Of a stretch of DNA of 64,000 nt, positions 54,991 through 63,923 are shown piece after piece (positions within the stretch are counted from its first letter, which is position 1; the number at the start of each line of letters is the position of its first letter). This DNA is from Janthinobacterium saanense. GTDB lineage: Bacteria; Pseudomonadota; Gammaproteobacteria; Burkholderiales; Burkholderiaceae_D. The stretch is taken from positions 248,001 through 312,000 of the forward strand of contig NZ_JACHCI010000004.1 of assembly GCF_014200675.1 (NCBI RefSeq), written 5' to 3'. The translations under genes and the position numbers were made by a program. The notes beneath the pieces were generated by a model. That model had not been told where the DNA came from, ran no database searches, and saw nothing but the letters and a program-made list of their open reading frames with translations.

Positions 54991-55977
54991 TTATTCCCTG
55001 ATCGTGACCACCAGCTTGCCGCGCGCGCTGCCATCGGCTTGCGCCGCGTGTGCCTGCTGCACCGTTTCCAGGGTGAAACCGCGTGGGTCGACGCGCACGC
55101 GCAATTGCCCCGCCGCGATCAAACGGTTGGCCTGGCGCAAAATGGCGCCGTGGCGCGCATGATCCTTGCCGCTCAATAAGGGCAGCAGGGTGAACACGCC
55201 TGAATAGCTGGCTGCGCGCGCCGTCAAGGGCGTCAGCGCAAACGTGCCCCAGCCCAGGCAGCTGACGACATGGCCGCCATAGATTCTTGCTGCCTTGAAA
55301 CTGGCGTCCAGGGTGGACCCGCCCACCGTGTCATAGACGATATCAAACCCCGCTCCCGCCGTGTGTTCGGCCACATAGTCATCCACCGTGCTGGTCCGGT
55401 AATCGATAAAGCGCGCGCCCAGCGCTTCGATGGTCTCGCGGCTGGCCGCGCTGCCGGTCGCGTAGACGGTGGCGCCCATGGACACGGCGATCTGCACGAC
55501 CATATGGCCCACGCCGCCTGCGCCGCCATGCACCAGTACGCTATCGCCCGCCTTGATCTGGGCGCGGTCGACCAGGCCTTCCCAGGCCGTGATGAAGACC
55601 AGGGGCAGGGCGGCAGCTTCGCGCAGGCTCAGCTTTTCCGGTACGGGCGCCAGCAGGGCGGTCTCGAATACCCCATATTCAGCCAGCGAACCGGGGATGC
55701 CGGCAATGCCGCCCGCCATGCCATACACCCGGTCGCCGACGGCAAAGGTGGTCACACCATCACCCACGGCGGCCACCGTGCCGGCCATGTCAATGCCGAG
55801 GATGGCGGGCAGGCGCGGCTGTGCATGTGGCGCCTGGCCGGCGGCGATTTTGGTATCGAGCGGATTGACGCCGCTGGCGGCGATACGCACGAGGACTTGT
55901 CCCGGCCCTGCTTGCGGCACGGGCAGCTCGGTCAGGGTCATGGGAACGGCAAAGGTATTCAGTAGGAGGGCTTGCAT
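54991..55977 (-). CDS. Zinc-independent alcohol dehydrogenase / quinone oxidoreductase (MDR superfamily)
   Basis: 328 residues. The GroES-like N-terminal domain (VLVRIAASGVNPLDTKI, GIDMAGTVAAVGDGV) and the Rossmann domain with VLVHGGAGGVGHMVVQIA (NADPH loop AxGGVG) are those of quinone oxidoreductases. The zinc-binding Cys/His of true alcohol dehydrogenases are absent. It may reduce quinones or enones. It is divergent from a LysR gene, 117 bases apart, which probably controls it. Confidence 0.92.
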   Translation of the reverse strand: MQALLLNTFAVPMTLTELPVPQAGPGQVLVRIAASGVNPLDTKIAAGQAPHAQPRLPAILGIDMAGTVAAVGDGVTTFAVGDRVYGMAGGIAGIPGSLAEYGVFETALLAPVPEKLSLREAAALPLVFITAWEGLVDRAQIKAGDSVLVHGGAGGVGHMVVQIAVSMGATVYATGSAASRETIEALGARFIDYRTSTVDDYVAEHTAGAGFDIVYDTVGGSTLDASFKAARIYGGHVVSCLGWGTFALTPLTARAASYSGVFTLLPLLSGKDHARHGAILRQANRLIAAGQLRVRVDPRGFTLETVQQAHAAQADGSARGKLVVTIRE

Positions 55978-56094
55978 GGTGTGCTCCAGAAAGTTGATAT
56001 GGCCAGTCTAGGCGGGCAGGGCGGAAAGAAAAACAGGGCGCGGCACGATGCACTATTTCAGAATCGTGGATAATCGCCCAAAAAAGGAGTATCC

Positions 56095-56997
56095 ATGGAC
56101 AGGCTGGAATCGATGCAAGTGTTTTGCGCGGTGGTCGAGGCGGGCGGCTTCAGCAAGGCCGCGCAGCGCCTGGGCATTTCTACCTCGTCCGTGACGAACC
56201 AGGTGGCGGCGCTGGAAAAGCATTTCGGCGTGCGGCTCTTGCAGCGCACCACGCGCAGCATGTCGCTGACGGCCGAAGGTTTGCACTGCCATGCGCAGGC
56301 GCGCCAGTTGCTGGCTGACATGGCCGTACTGGAAGCGAGCTTGCAGCAGGCCGGTCAGCGTCCGTCGGGCAGCTTGCGCGCCGACATGCCGAGCAGCATC
56401 AGCCGTAACATAGTGGCGCCGGCCTTGCCGCGTTTTATCGCCGCCTATCCCGAGATCGACTTGCGCATGACCGTCAGCGACCGTTTGGTCGACATGGTGG
56501 AAGAAGGTATCGACGTGATGCTGCGCATAGGCGAGCCGCAGGATTGCTTTCTCGTGGCGCGCAGCCTGTTCAAGATGGAGTATCTGTGCTGTGCCTCGCC
56601 CGAGTTTCTGGCCCGGCACGGCCAGCCGCAAACACCGCAAGAACTCGAGCAGTTTGCCTGCCTCAATTTCCTGTACCCGAAATCGCGCCAGGTGCGGCCC
56701 TGGCTATTCCAGGATGGGCAAGGCACCGAGCCGTATGCGCACACGCCGGCAAGCAAGTTATCGTTCGACCATATCGAATCGATGATCGCCGCCGCGCAAG
56801 CCGGCTGCGGCATCGTGCAGGCGCTGTCAGTGTCCGTCATGCAACCCTTGCGTGAAGGCAGCCTGCTGCCGCTGCTGCAACCCTACCGTACGGCCGGCCC
56901 CGACGTATGGGCCCTGTTCCACCCGCGCCAGCTGCGCGCGGCCAAGGTGCAAGTGTTCGTGGACTTCCTGGCGCAGCTGTTCCAGGAACAGGGTTGA
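56095..56997 (+). CDS. LysR-family transcriptional regulator
   Basis: 300 residues. The helix-turn-helix lies at residues 4-63 (ESMQVFCAVVEAGGFSKAAQ, LGISTSSVTNQVAALEKHFG), followed by the periplasmic-binding-like effector domain (DLRMTVSDRLVDMVEEGIDV). AAGGAGTATCC precedes the ATG. The divergent oxidoreductase gene is the likely target, as is common for LysR regulators. Confidence 0.94.
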   Translation: MDRLESMQVFCAVVEAGGFSKAAQRLGISTSSVTNQVAALEKHFGVRLLQRTTRSMSLTAEGLHCHAQARQLLADMAVLEASLQQAGQRPSGSLRADMPSSISRNIVAPALPRFIAAYPEIDLRMTVSDRLVDMVEEGIDVMLRIGEPQDCFLVARSLFKMEYLCCASPEFLARHGQPQTPQELEQFACLNFLYPKSRQVRPWLFQDGQGTEPYAHTPASKLSFDHIESMIAAAQAGCGIVQALSVSVMQPLREGSLLPLLQPYRTAGPDVWALFHPRQLRAAKVQVFVDFLAQLFQEQG

Positions 56998-57003
56998 GCG
57001 GAT

Positions 57004-58881
57004 TCACTTGCAATACAGCCGGTCGATGCTATGCGACGAGGCCAGGTAATGCCGCGTTTGCCAACTGATGGCCACCCGGTAGGCGCAGGGCGGGTCGAGC
57101 GCTACATTGACGGGAAAACCGCCATTGTTGCTTGATAAATGAGGCCCACCTGCGCCGCCGCGGAACAAATAGTTGGCGGGCGGCGGCGGTGGCGTGAAGC
57201 TGGCTGCCGGCAGCGGCGGCGGCGGGTGGGTGATGCCATTGTTGTTCGATATCGTCAGATTGAAAAAGCGCAGATGCGGATGGTCTAGCGTGTACAGGAT
57301 GTGCACCACGCCGCCCGCGATGGGGTTGCAGGCATTGCTGCGCAATTCTTCCAGGTCCAGCGCGACGATGACGGGCGAGTTGTCGAAGACGATGGAATCG
57401 AGGCCGTCGGTGGCTACCAGGGCCAAGGTTGTGCCGTCGCGCACCTCGAAACCCAGGCGGTAGCGGCGCACCGGTTCGCTTTCCGCTGTCGTCAGGCTGC
57501 GGCCGGCATCGAGTATCGGCAAGCCGCCCGGCAGCTTGGCCGGATGCAGGCTGGTGATGGCTGGCGTATTGACGGTGAACAAGTCGAAAGTGCGCAGGAA
57601 ATTGCTGCTGCTGACGTTGACGACGGCCATGCCGCCATTGCGCATGTCGACGGTGAGGGCCTTGTTGTCGATCCGTATCCAGCCGCCCGCCAACACATCG
57701 CCCGTGTCGATGATGACTTGGGCCGAGTCGGGCAAACCCAGTCCATTCGTATAAAACACATAACCGACCAGGGTGCCGAGGATTTGCGTGAGCGGCGCCA
57801 GGCTGGCGGGCGCCACCGTGGGCAGTGTGCTGGGATCGTCGGCGGCGCCGCTCCAGCGCCATTCACCGATCAAAAAGCGGTATTCGAGCGAGTTGGCGGG
57901 AATTGCGCTATTGCGCAAGGGGCAATTGCCTTTCAGCGTGACGCCGCCCGCGAAGACGCAGGACGCGGCCGGGCCACCTGCATACCCTTCTGGTGAAAAG
58001 CCAGCTGCGGAAGGGAAGGGGTGGATATCGAAGATTTCCACCTGCTGCCAGTGCGGCACACCTTCCACGTCGGGCGGCAGGACGGCGCTTGAACACAGTT
58101 CCACGCAAAAGCAATGGCCCACGTTTTCGCGGCCCGGCTGGCGGCCATTCGCCTGGGTTTCCGACAGGATGCTTGCGCTGCCCAGCTGCGCCGTGAAATA
58201 CACGTCGGGTCCGCTGGCAAATTCCACGTTGATGAAGGGAGAAAAGGGTGTGAGCGTGAAGTCGGAGGTCAGATAATCGATGCGGAAGCGGCCCGTCGCA
58301 TCGGTCACGGCGTCGCCCAGTGCATCGTCCTGCAGCCAGTCGGCATCGAAGGCGTGCACGGTGGCGCCGGCGATAGGCGTTTGTGGCGCCACGCAGGTGC
58401 GCAAACGGCCGCAGATAGTCCAGGCGCCGAAGCGGGCGCGCACCAGGCACCAGAAACGCTGCGGCAGGCAATAATCCCAGACGGCGAGGAAATCGTCGCC
58501 GGCCTGGCGCCAGCGGGGCTGGATGGTGGTGATGGAAAACTGCAGCGGCACCGGCTCCTTGCCGCCCGGCTTCAAATGGGGCACGCTGGGGCAGAACACG
58601 TCCACTTCGACCGCCTCGCCCTGGTAGTCGTCGTTTTCGCCCAGGCTAAAACTGTAGTTGCCGTCGGCATCCGTGCGTGCCTCGGCCAGCAGGAACGGCC
58701 CCTTGGCTTGTAGCTCTTCATTGCCGAGGATGGCGAAGGTTTCCTTGGCGCTGGCCACGGCCAGGGCGGTCACGTTTTGCGTGTCGCGCGTGCGGTACAG
58801 GCGCACGATGAGGTGCGACAGCGGTTCGGGACATTCGGCACAGATCAAGCCGCACAGCTTGCCGCGTAAGATGTAGGCCAT
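57004..58881 (-). CDS. Large hypothetical protein with transthyretin/carboxypeptidase-regulatory-like modules
   Basis: 625 residues, no signal peptide and no membrane segment. Two stretches read like carboxypeptidase-regulatory or transthyretin-like beta modules: ARTDADGNYSFSLGENDD near residue 88 and GATVHAFDADWLQDDALG with DATGRFRIDYL near residue 185. The N-terminus is Cys-rich (LCGLICAEC), and a Pro-rich segment HPPPPLPAASFTPPPPP lies near residue 570. Such layouts occur in surface or tail-like structural proteins, but no homologue was recognised. It is convergent with the LysR gene. Confidence 0.7.
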   Translation of the reverse strand: MAYILRGKLCGLICAECPEPLSHLIVRLYRTRDTQNVTALAVASAKETFAILGNEELQAKGPFLLAEARTDADGNYSFSLGENDDYQGEAVEVDVFCPSVPHLKPGGKEPVPLQFSITTIQPRWRQAGDDFLAVWDYCLPQRFWCLVRARFGAWTICGRLRTCVAPQTPIAGATVHAFDADWLQDDALGDAVTDATGRFRIDYLTSDFTLTPFSPFINVEFASGPDVYFTAQLGSASILSETQANGRQPGRENVGHCFCVELCSSAVLPPDVEGVPHWQQVEIFDIHPFPSAAGFSPEGYAGGPAASCVFAGGVTLKGNCPLRNSAIPANSLEYRFLIGEWRWSGAADDPSTLPTVAPASLAPLTQILGTLVGYVFYTNGLGLPDSAQVIIDTGDVLAGGWIRIDNKALTVDMRNGGMAVVNVSSSNFLRTFDLFTVNTPAITSLHPAKLPGGLPILDAGRSLTTAESEPVRRYRLGFEVRDGTTLALVATDGLDSIVFDNSPVIVALDLEELRSNACNPIAGGVVHILYTLDHPHLRFFNLTISNNNGITHPPPPLPAASFTPPPPPANYLFRGGAGGPHLSSNNGGFPVNVALDPPCAYRVAISWQTRHYLASSHSIDRLYCK

Positions 58882-58999
58882 GATAGTCCCCTTGCTGTTG
58901 TGAATGTGCGCCGCTCGGATGGCGGCGCTGTTATCAAGCTAGCAAATGGGACGGCGATGGACTTGATCTGGATTAAACGCTGCAGTCTATTTAATTTAG

Positions 59000-59530
59000 C
59001 TATTTAATCAATGCCAGTACTTCGCGGAAGCGCGGGTGCTTGCAATCGCGCAACCATTCGAAGGCCAGCATTTCCACCGTCAGCAATTGTGCGCCCAGCT
59101 TGTCCAGCCGCTGCAAGGCTGCCTCGCGGCTGGCCGGCTGGCGCGAGCCGACCGCGTCGATGGCGATGATGACGTCGTAACCGAGTTCCAGCAAACCGAT
59201 CGCTGTCTGCAGCATGCACACATGGGCTTCGCAGCCAGTGACGACGATCTGCTTGCGTCCTGGCGGCAAGATCGCTTGCAAGCCGTCAAAGCAGGCGCCG
59301 AAATGCGTCTTGTGCAAAGTCTGCTGGCATAGGGCGGCGATTTCTTCCAGGTTCGGCCCCAGGCCCTGGCGGTTCTGTTCCGTGCCCAGCACGGGAATCT
59401 CCAGCAGCTGCGCGATGCGCGCCAGGCGCAGGTTCTGGACCAGTACGTTGTCGGCATCGTGGATGGCCGGCATCAAACGGCCCTGCAAATCGACGATCAC
59501 GAGTACTGCTTGTTTGGCATCCATCAGCAT
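59000..59530 (-). CDS. Isochorismatase-like cysteine hydrolase
   Basis: 176 residues. The catalytic triad is visible: Asp of VDLQGRLM near residue 14, Lys of HKTHFGACFD near 74 and Cys of GCEAHVCM near 105, with the cis-peptide VTGCEAHV. The TEQNRQGLG segment places it in the YcaC-like branch. The substrate is unknown; nicotinamide-type or other amide hydrolysis is possible. GGAGACAAAC precedes the start. It lies 19 bases behind the LysR gene on the same strand. Confidence 0.88.
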   Translation of the reverse strand: MLMDAKQAVLVIVDLQGRLMPAIHDADNVLVQNLRLARIAQLLEIPVLGTEQNRQGLGPNLEEIAALCQQTLHKTHFGACFDGLQAILPPGRKQIVVTGCEAHVCMLQTAIGLLELGYDVIIAIDAVGSRQPASREAALQRLDKLGAQLLTVEMLAFEWLRDCKHPRFREVLALIK

Positions 59531-59549
59531 GTTTGTCTCCGTTAGCGTG

Positions 59550-60467
59550 TCAAGGCAGCCAGCGGGGCGTGCTCTCTTCGCCCATCAGGTAGCCATGGTT
59601 GAGATCGATCACTACACGCAAATAATTCCACAGCGCGCTGACGCGGGCGATATTGCGCCGTTCGCTGGGCGAGACCATCCAGAAGGCGCGCAGCAAATCG
59701 ATCTGATCGTCGAGCACGGGCACCAGTTCGTTTGATTGCTGAGCCACGAAGCAGGGCAGGATGGCCAGTGCCTGGCCCGCGCGTGCTGCATGGTACTGGG
59801 CCAGCACGCTGGTGCTGCGAAAGGCGCGCAGGGAATCGGGCGCCACGTGGTCCATATAGCGCAGCTCGGCGCTGAACACCAGGTCGTCCACGTAGCCGAT
59901 GATGGGGTGGCGGGCCAGTTCGGCCACGCTGCTGATAGTCGCATGGCGCGCCAGGTAGGCGGGCGTAGCATAGAGTTTCAAACGGTAGTCGGATAGCTTG
60001 GTGACGACGTAGGGGCCGGACTGGGGCCGTTCGATGGAAATCGCCACGTCCGCTTCGCGCTTGGACAGGCTGACAAAGCGCGGCACGGCGATCAGGTCCA
60101 CGCTGATGTGCGGGTTGCGGCCGCAAAAGTGCGCCAGGTGGGGCGCCAGCACCACGGCGCCAAAACCTTCCGTGGCGCCCAGGCGTACCTGGCCGGACAG
60201 CAGCCGGTTATGTTCGCCCAGTTCCTCGGTGGCCGCGTACACCGTGCTTTCCATGGTTTCCGCGTATTCCATCAGGCGATGGCCTTCCGGTGTCAGCTGG
60301 TAACCCACGTAATTGCGGTCGAACAGCTGCGTGCCCACCTGCTCTTCAAACTTGCGCATGCGCCGCGAGACGGTGGAATGGTCGATGCCCAGCTTCTTTG
60401 CGGCATCGACCAGGCCCTGGCTACGCGTCAGTTCCAGAAATACCCGTACATTGTCCCAATCGAGCAT
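59550..60467 (-). CDS. LysR-family transcriptional regulator
   Basis: 305 residues from the ATG at 60467, nine codons inside a longer open frame. AAGGATACAAGC precedes it. The helix-turn-helix is at residues 1-60 (VRVFLELTRSQGLVDAAKKL, GIDHSTVSRRMRKFEEQVG), then the effector domain. A perfect ATCCTTG-N11-CAAGGAT repeat covers its ribosome site, and a near copy of this region lies upstream of the binding-protein gene at 62696, suggesting autoregulation and control of that operon. Confidence 0.93.
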   Translation of the reverse strand: MLDWDNVRVFLELTRSQGLVDAAKKLGIDHSTVSRRMRKFEEQVGTQLFDRNYVGYQLTPEGHRLMEYAETMESTVYAATEELGEHNRLLSGQVRLGATEGFGAVVLAPHLAHFCGRNPHISVDLIAVPRFVSLSKREADVAISIERPQSGPYVVTKLSDYRLKLYATPAYLARHATISSVAELARHPIIGYVDDLVFSAELRYMDHVAPDSLRAFRSTSVLAQYHAARAGQALAILPCFVAQQSNELVPVLDDQIDLLRAFWMVSPSERRNIARVSALWNYLRVVIDLNHGYLMGEESTPRWLP

Positions 60468-60473
60468 GCTTGT

Positions 60474-60498
60474 ATCCTTGTGCATTTTTGCCAAGGAT
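60474..60498. promoter_or_regulatory. LysR-type operator at its own gene
   Basis: A perfect inverted repeat ATCCTTG-N11-CAAGGAT with TGCATTTTTGC in the middle. It is contained in the 27-base element 60477-60503 repeated at 62589-62616. Confidence 0.7.
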
Positions 60499-60548
60499 TA
60501 TGCATGGCTTTTGACGGCACGGGTATGTTTACACTGCTTGCTAGGACA

Positions 60549-62393
60549 TCACTGGCTGATCGGACGATCCGGCCCCAGGGTGCTCTTGCCTTGCAATACC
60601 TTGCTCGCTTCGCCTGCCAGGCGCAGATAAAAGTCGCTGCTCAGGTTTTCGCCATCGGCGTCCAGGGTGACGAAGGGGCCGCGCGGCTTGCCCGGTTCAT
60701 ACGGGCTGGGGCTGGTGGGAATTTCCACCGGCAGGAAGGCTTTGCTAGGCGCCACCTTGTACATCGCGGTCGCTTCATCGACTTCATCGAACATGGCGCC
60801 AAAGAAGGTAGTCGCGCCAGCCGAGCGGGCTTCGTAGAACTGGGTCCACCAGAAACGCCCGCCGATGCGGTGTTCGTTATGGCCGCCAGGGAACAGCATC
60901 GGCATATAGCGCTTGCCCAGGCGCGTGGTTTCGGCGATATCGGCCGCCATCACGTTCTGGCGGAAGTTGCGCACGCCCTGCTGGTCGCCGAAACGGCCCA
61001 CCAGCCATGGATTGAGCGCATCGAAACGGCGGTACACGGCCGCCCAGGCCGGGTCTTGCGACGAATCGGAGCCCTGGGTACGCCATTGCGACGGCACGCC
61101 GCCGATCACATAAGCGCGCTGGTTGGCAGGCGCATCGCGCAAGAACCAGTCCAGCAAGGCGTTGGCCGCAGCAGGCGTGGCGGGCTGGCCGTTAAAACCC
61201 AGTCCCCACAGTTCCACCACCGGCAAGCCATTCTGGTGCAGATACGATGGCGCCGACAGTGAACCGTTGGCGGCCAGCGCGGCCCAGTGATCCTTGACGT
61301 TCTTGACGATATCGGCGTCCTGCGCGTTGCTGGTGTCATATTCGACGGCCCAGGTACGGCCATTAGCCGACGCGCCCGCGCGCACGTTGGCCGTCACGCC
61401 ATCGCGGAAACGGCGGTTGACGGAACCTGGCGCGAGCTCGGTGACGAATTCCTGCAGCAGCACGCCATCGATGCCATAGTTTTGCATCCATTCGAAATGG
61501 CGGTTGACGGTGGCGCGGTTCCACGAGCTGTAGACCACGGCAGGCGAGCCGTCCGGCATGGTGAAGCCCGTCTTGCATTGTTCGGCGGCGGGCACGTCGC
61601 GCATGTCCGGCCACATGTCGACCGTGACATTGCTGGCCACGGGCGTGGCGCCTGGCGCCCAGTGACGCCAGCCATTGCCGGCCACGTCGATAGGCGAACC
61701 GTCGCCTGCGCAGGCAAACCAGCCCTGGTAGCCGAAGATCAGCTTGTTATCGAGCGTGCTGGAATCGACCACCGGGCCGCTTGGCGTGGGGTCGGCGGGC
61801 AGCACCGGGTCGGTCGAGGTGAACGTCCATTGCTGGTTGCTGTTGTTGCCGCATTCCCATTGCTGGATGACGCCGCCCGGCGCAGTGCTGAAGTTTTGCA
61901 CGTCCAGGCACTTGCCGCTGTTTTGAGCGCTGATGGTGTAGGCCTGGTTTTTCGGGACGATGTTAAAACGCTGGTTGGGGCCGCCGCCGTAACTCCATTG
62001 CTGGAGCAGCGCACCGTTCAGCAGGGAAATGCCGGCCACGTCCAGGCTCTTGCCGCTGTTCAGGTTAATGATGCTGTAGCTGCCGTTGTCCGTCAGCTGC
62101 ACGTCGAACTGCTGCGCCTTCGCGCCGTTGCAAGTGGCTTGCTGCAGCGCCGCACCGTCCGCCGTGCTATCGCCGGCAAGGGCCAGGCACAGGCCGCTGG
62201 ATACGCTCTTCACCGTATAGTGGCCCGGCGTCACGGTGCTGGCCGTGACGTCGGCCCTCAAGCTGGTGCTTTGCGCTGGCGTATCGGCGCCGCCGCCGCT
62301 GCCGCAGCCGCCCAACAGGGTAGCGAGTATGGCCGAACTGGCCACAGCGGCCAGGCCTGGCCTGTAACTTGATGTCTGTAGATTCATGGTCAT
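60549..62393 (-). CDS. Ricin-lectin / GH71-like glycoside hydrolase lipoprotein
   Basis: 614 residues. A lipobox (TLLGGC, Cys30) makes it a likely outer-membrane or surface lipoprotein. Residues 55-193 are a CBM13-type beta-trefoil with three Q-x-W/F repeats (QQF at 94, QRF at 141, QQW at 187). Residues 215-614 resemble GH71/GH99-type glucan- or mannan-acting hydrolases (GYQGWFACAGDGSP, DGVLLQEFVTEL, MFPGGHNEHRIGG, FGAMFDEVDEATAM). It probably acts on fungal or plant polysaccharide. No ribosome site was found near the start, and a second ATG two codons on is possible. Confidence 0.85.
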   Translation of the reverse strand: MTMNLQTSSYRPGLAAVASSAILATLLGGCGSGGGADTPAQSTSLRADVTASTVTPGHYTVKSVSSGLCLALAGDSTADGAALQQATCNGAKAQQFDVQLTDNGSYSIINLNSGKSLDVAGISLLNGALLQQWSYGGGPNQRFNIVPKNQAYTISAQNSGKCLDVQNFSTAPGGVIQQWECGNNSNQQWTFTSTDPVLPADPTPSGPVVDSSTLDNKLIFGYQGWFACAGDGSPIDVAGNGWRHWAPGATPVASNVTVDMWPDMRDVPAAEQCKTGFTMPDGSPAVVYSSWNRATVNRHFEWMQNYGIDGVLLQEFVTELAPGSVNRRFRDGVTANVRAGASANGRTWAVEYDTSNAQDADIVKNVKDHWAALAANGSLSAPSYLHQNGLPVVELWGLGFNGQPATPAAANALLDWFLRDAPANQRAYVIGGVPSQWRTQGSDSSQDPAWAAVYRRFDALNPWLVGRFGDQQGVRNFRQNVMAADIAETTRLGKRYMPMLFPGGHNEHRIGGRFWWTQFYEARSAGATTFFGAMFDEVDEATAMYKVAPSKAFLPVEIPTSPSPYEPGKPRGPFVTLDADGENLSSDFYLRLAGEASKVLQGKSTLGPDRPISQ

Positions 62394-62695
62394 GTTTTCA
62401 GATTGATTTGTGGTGGCGACGGCTACCACGCAGCTGTTCAGCGCTGCCCTGCGTCACTGTTTTCATATTGCCGTACGGAAATGTTGCGAATGGAATCATA
62501 ACCAGAATTTACAGCGTCCGGCGCACAATATGCGACATAAGAAACTATTTTTTTTAAGGCAATGGCGCTGAAGGGGGGAAATGGCTTTCTTGTGCATTTT
62601 TGCAAAGGACTTATGCGCTAATTCTGATTGAACAGATATTTTTACACATGCAAAATACGTTCATACCTATAAGAGAATGACATAAGGAGACCTGC
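62394..62695. promoter_or_regulatory. Spacer upstream of the binding-protein gene
   Basis: AT-rich from about 62500. It contains the LysR-type element at 62589-62616 (CTTGTGCATTTTTGC, then AAAGGACTTATGC), 80 bases before the start at 62696. AAGGAGACCTGC precedes that start. No gene was seen. Confidence 0.6.
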
Positions 62696-63913
62696 ATGAA
62701 AAAAACCATCCTGGCCATGGGCGCGCTGGCGCTGGCTGTATCTTTCAATGGCGCGCAGGCGCAGATTTCTGACGGTATCGTCAAGATCGGCGTGCTGACC
62801 GATATGTCCGGGCCGTATTCGGCCATGGGCGGGCGCGGCTCGGTCGTCGCCAGCCAGATGGCGGTCGAGGATTGCCTGAAGGCCGAATGCAAGGGCATGA
62901 AGATCGAGATCGTCTCGGCCGACCATTTGAACAAGGCCGATGTCGCCGCCTCCAAGGCGCGCGAATGGCTGGACCGCGACAAGGTGGACGCCATCGTCGA
63001 CCTGACCAATTCTTCGGTGGCGCTGGCCGTGCAAAAGCTGATGAAAGAGAAGGGCGGCATCGCCATGTTCAGCGGCCCGGCCACGGGACGGCTGACCAAT
63101 GAAGACTGCTCGCCGAACGGCTTCCACTGGATGTTCGACACCTATTCGCAGGCGGCCGGCACGGCGGCGGCATTGACCAGACTGGGACAGAAATCGTGGT
63201 ACTTCGTCACCGTCGATTATGCCTTCGGCCATTCGCTGGAAAAAGACGCCAGCGACGTCGTCAAGCGCAATGGCGGCACGGTGCTGGGCGCCGTGCGCCA
63301 TCCGCTCAACGCCTCCGACTTTTCATCATTCCTGGTACAGGCGCAAGCGTCCAAGGCGCAGGTAATCGGCCTGGCCAATGGCGGCGCCGACACGGTATCG
63401 GCCATCAAGCAGGCGCGCGAATTCCGTATCGGCAGCGGCAAGGACCAGCGCCTGGCCGCCTTGCTGGTATTCCTGTCCGACGTGCACGCGCTGGGACTGG
63501 AAACGGCCCAGGGCCTGGTGTATGCCGATGGCTTTTACTGGGATTATGACGACCGCAGCCGCGCGTTTGCCAAGCGCTTCGAGGCGCTGAACAAGGGCGC
63601 CAAGCCGACCATGGTGCAGGCTGGCGTGTATTCCAGCGTTTACCACTACCTGAAATCGGTGGCGGCTGCGAAGAGCGACGACTCGAAAATCGTCGCCGAA
63701 AAAATGCGCCAGCTGCCTATCCAGGACGCCGTCATGCACAACGCCTCGATACGCCCCGACGGCCGGGTGATCCACGATATGTATCTGGTGCAGGTCAAAA
63801 CCCCGGCCGAATCGAAAGGCCCGTGGGACTACCTGAAAGTGCTGTCCACCATCCCGGCCGAGCAGGCATTCAAGCCCATGGATGCGGCGGCCTGCAATCT
63901 GGTGAAAAAATAA
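62696..63913 (+). CDS. Branched-chain amino-acid-type ABC transporter substrate-binding protein
   Basis: 405 residues. Signal peptide MKKTILAMGALALAVSFNGA with cleavage near residue 22, then the Peripla_BP_6 fold: IVKIGVLTDMSGPYSAMGGR, ASQMAVEDCL, VDAIVDLTNSSVALAVQKL. It would deliver an amino acid or small organic acid to a LivHMGF-type permease, which is not seen in the window. The next gene encodes a probable (methyl)malonate-semialdehyde dehydrogenase, which hints at a catabolic substrate such as a branched-chain or beta-amino acid. Confidence 0.92.
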   Translation: MKKTILAMGALALAVSFNGAQAQISDGIVKIGVLTDMSGPYSAMGGRGSVVASQMAVEDCLKAECKGMKIEIVSADHLNKADVAASKAREWLDRDKVDAIVDLTNSSVALAVQKLMKEKGGIAMFSGPATGRLTNEDCSPNGFHWMFDTYSQAAGTAAALTRLGQKSWYFVTVDYAFGHSLEKDASDVVKRNGGTVLGAVRHPLNASDFSSFLVQAQASKAQVIGLANGGADTVSAIKQAREFRIGSGKDQRLAALLVFLSDVHALGLETAQGLVYADGFYWDYDDRSRAFAKRFEALNKGAKPTMVQAGVYSSVYHYLKSVAAAKSDDSKIVAEKMRQLPIQDAVMHNASIRPDGRVIHDMYLVQVKTPAESKGPWDYLKVLSTIPAEQAFKPMDAAACNLVKK

Positions 63914-63923
63914 GGAGCAGACC

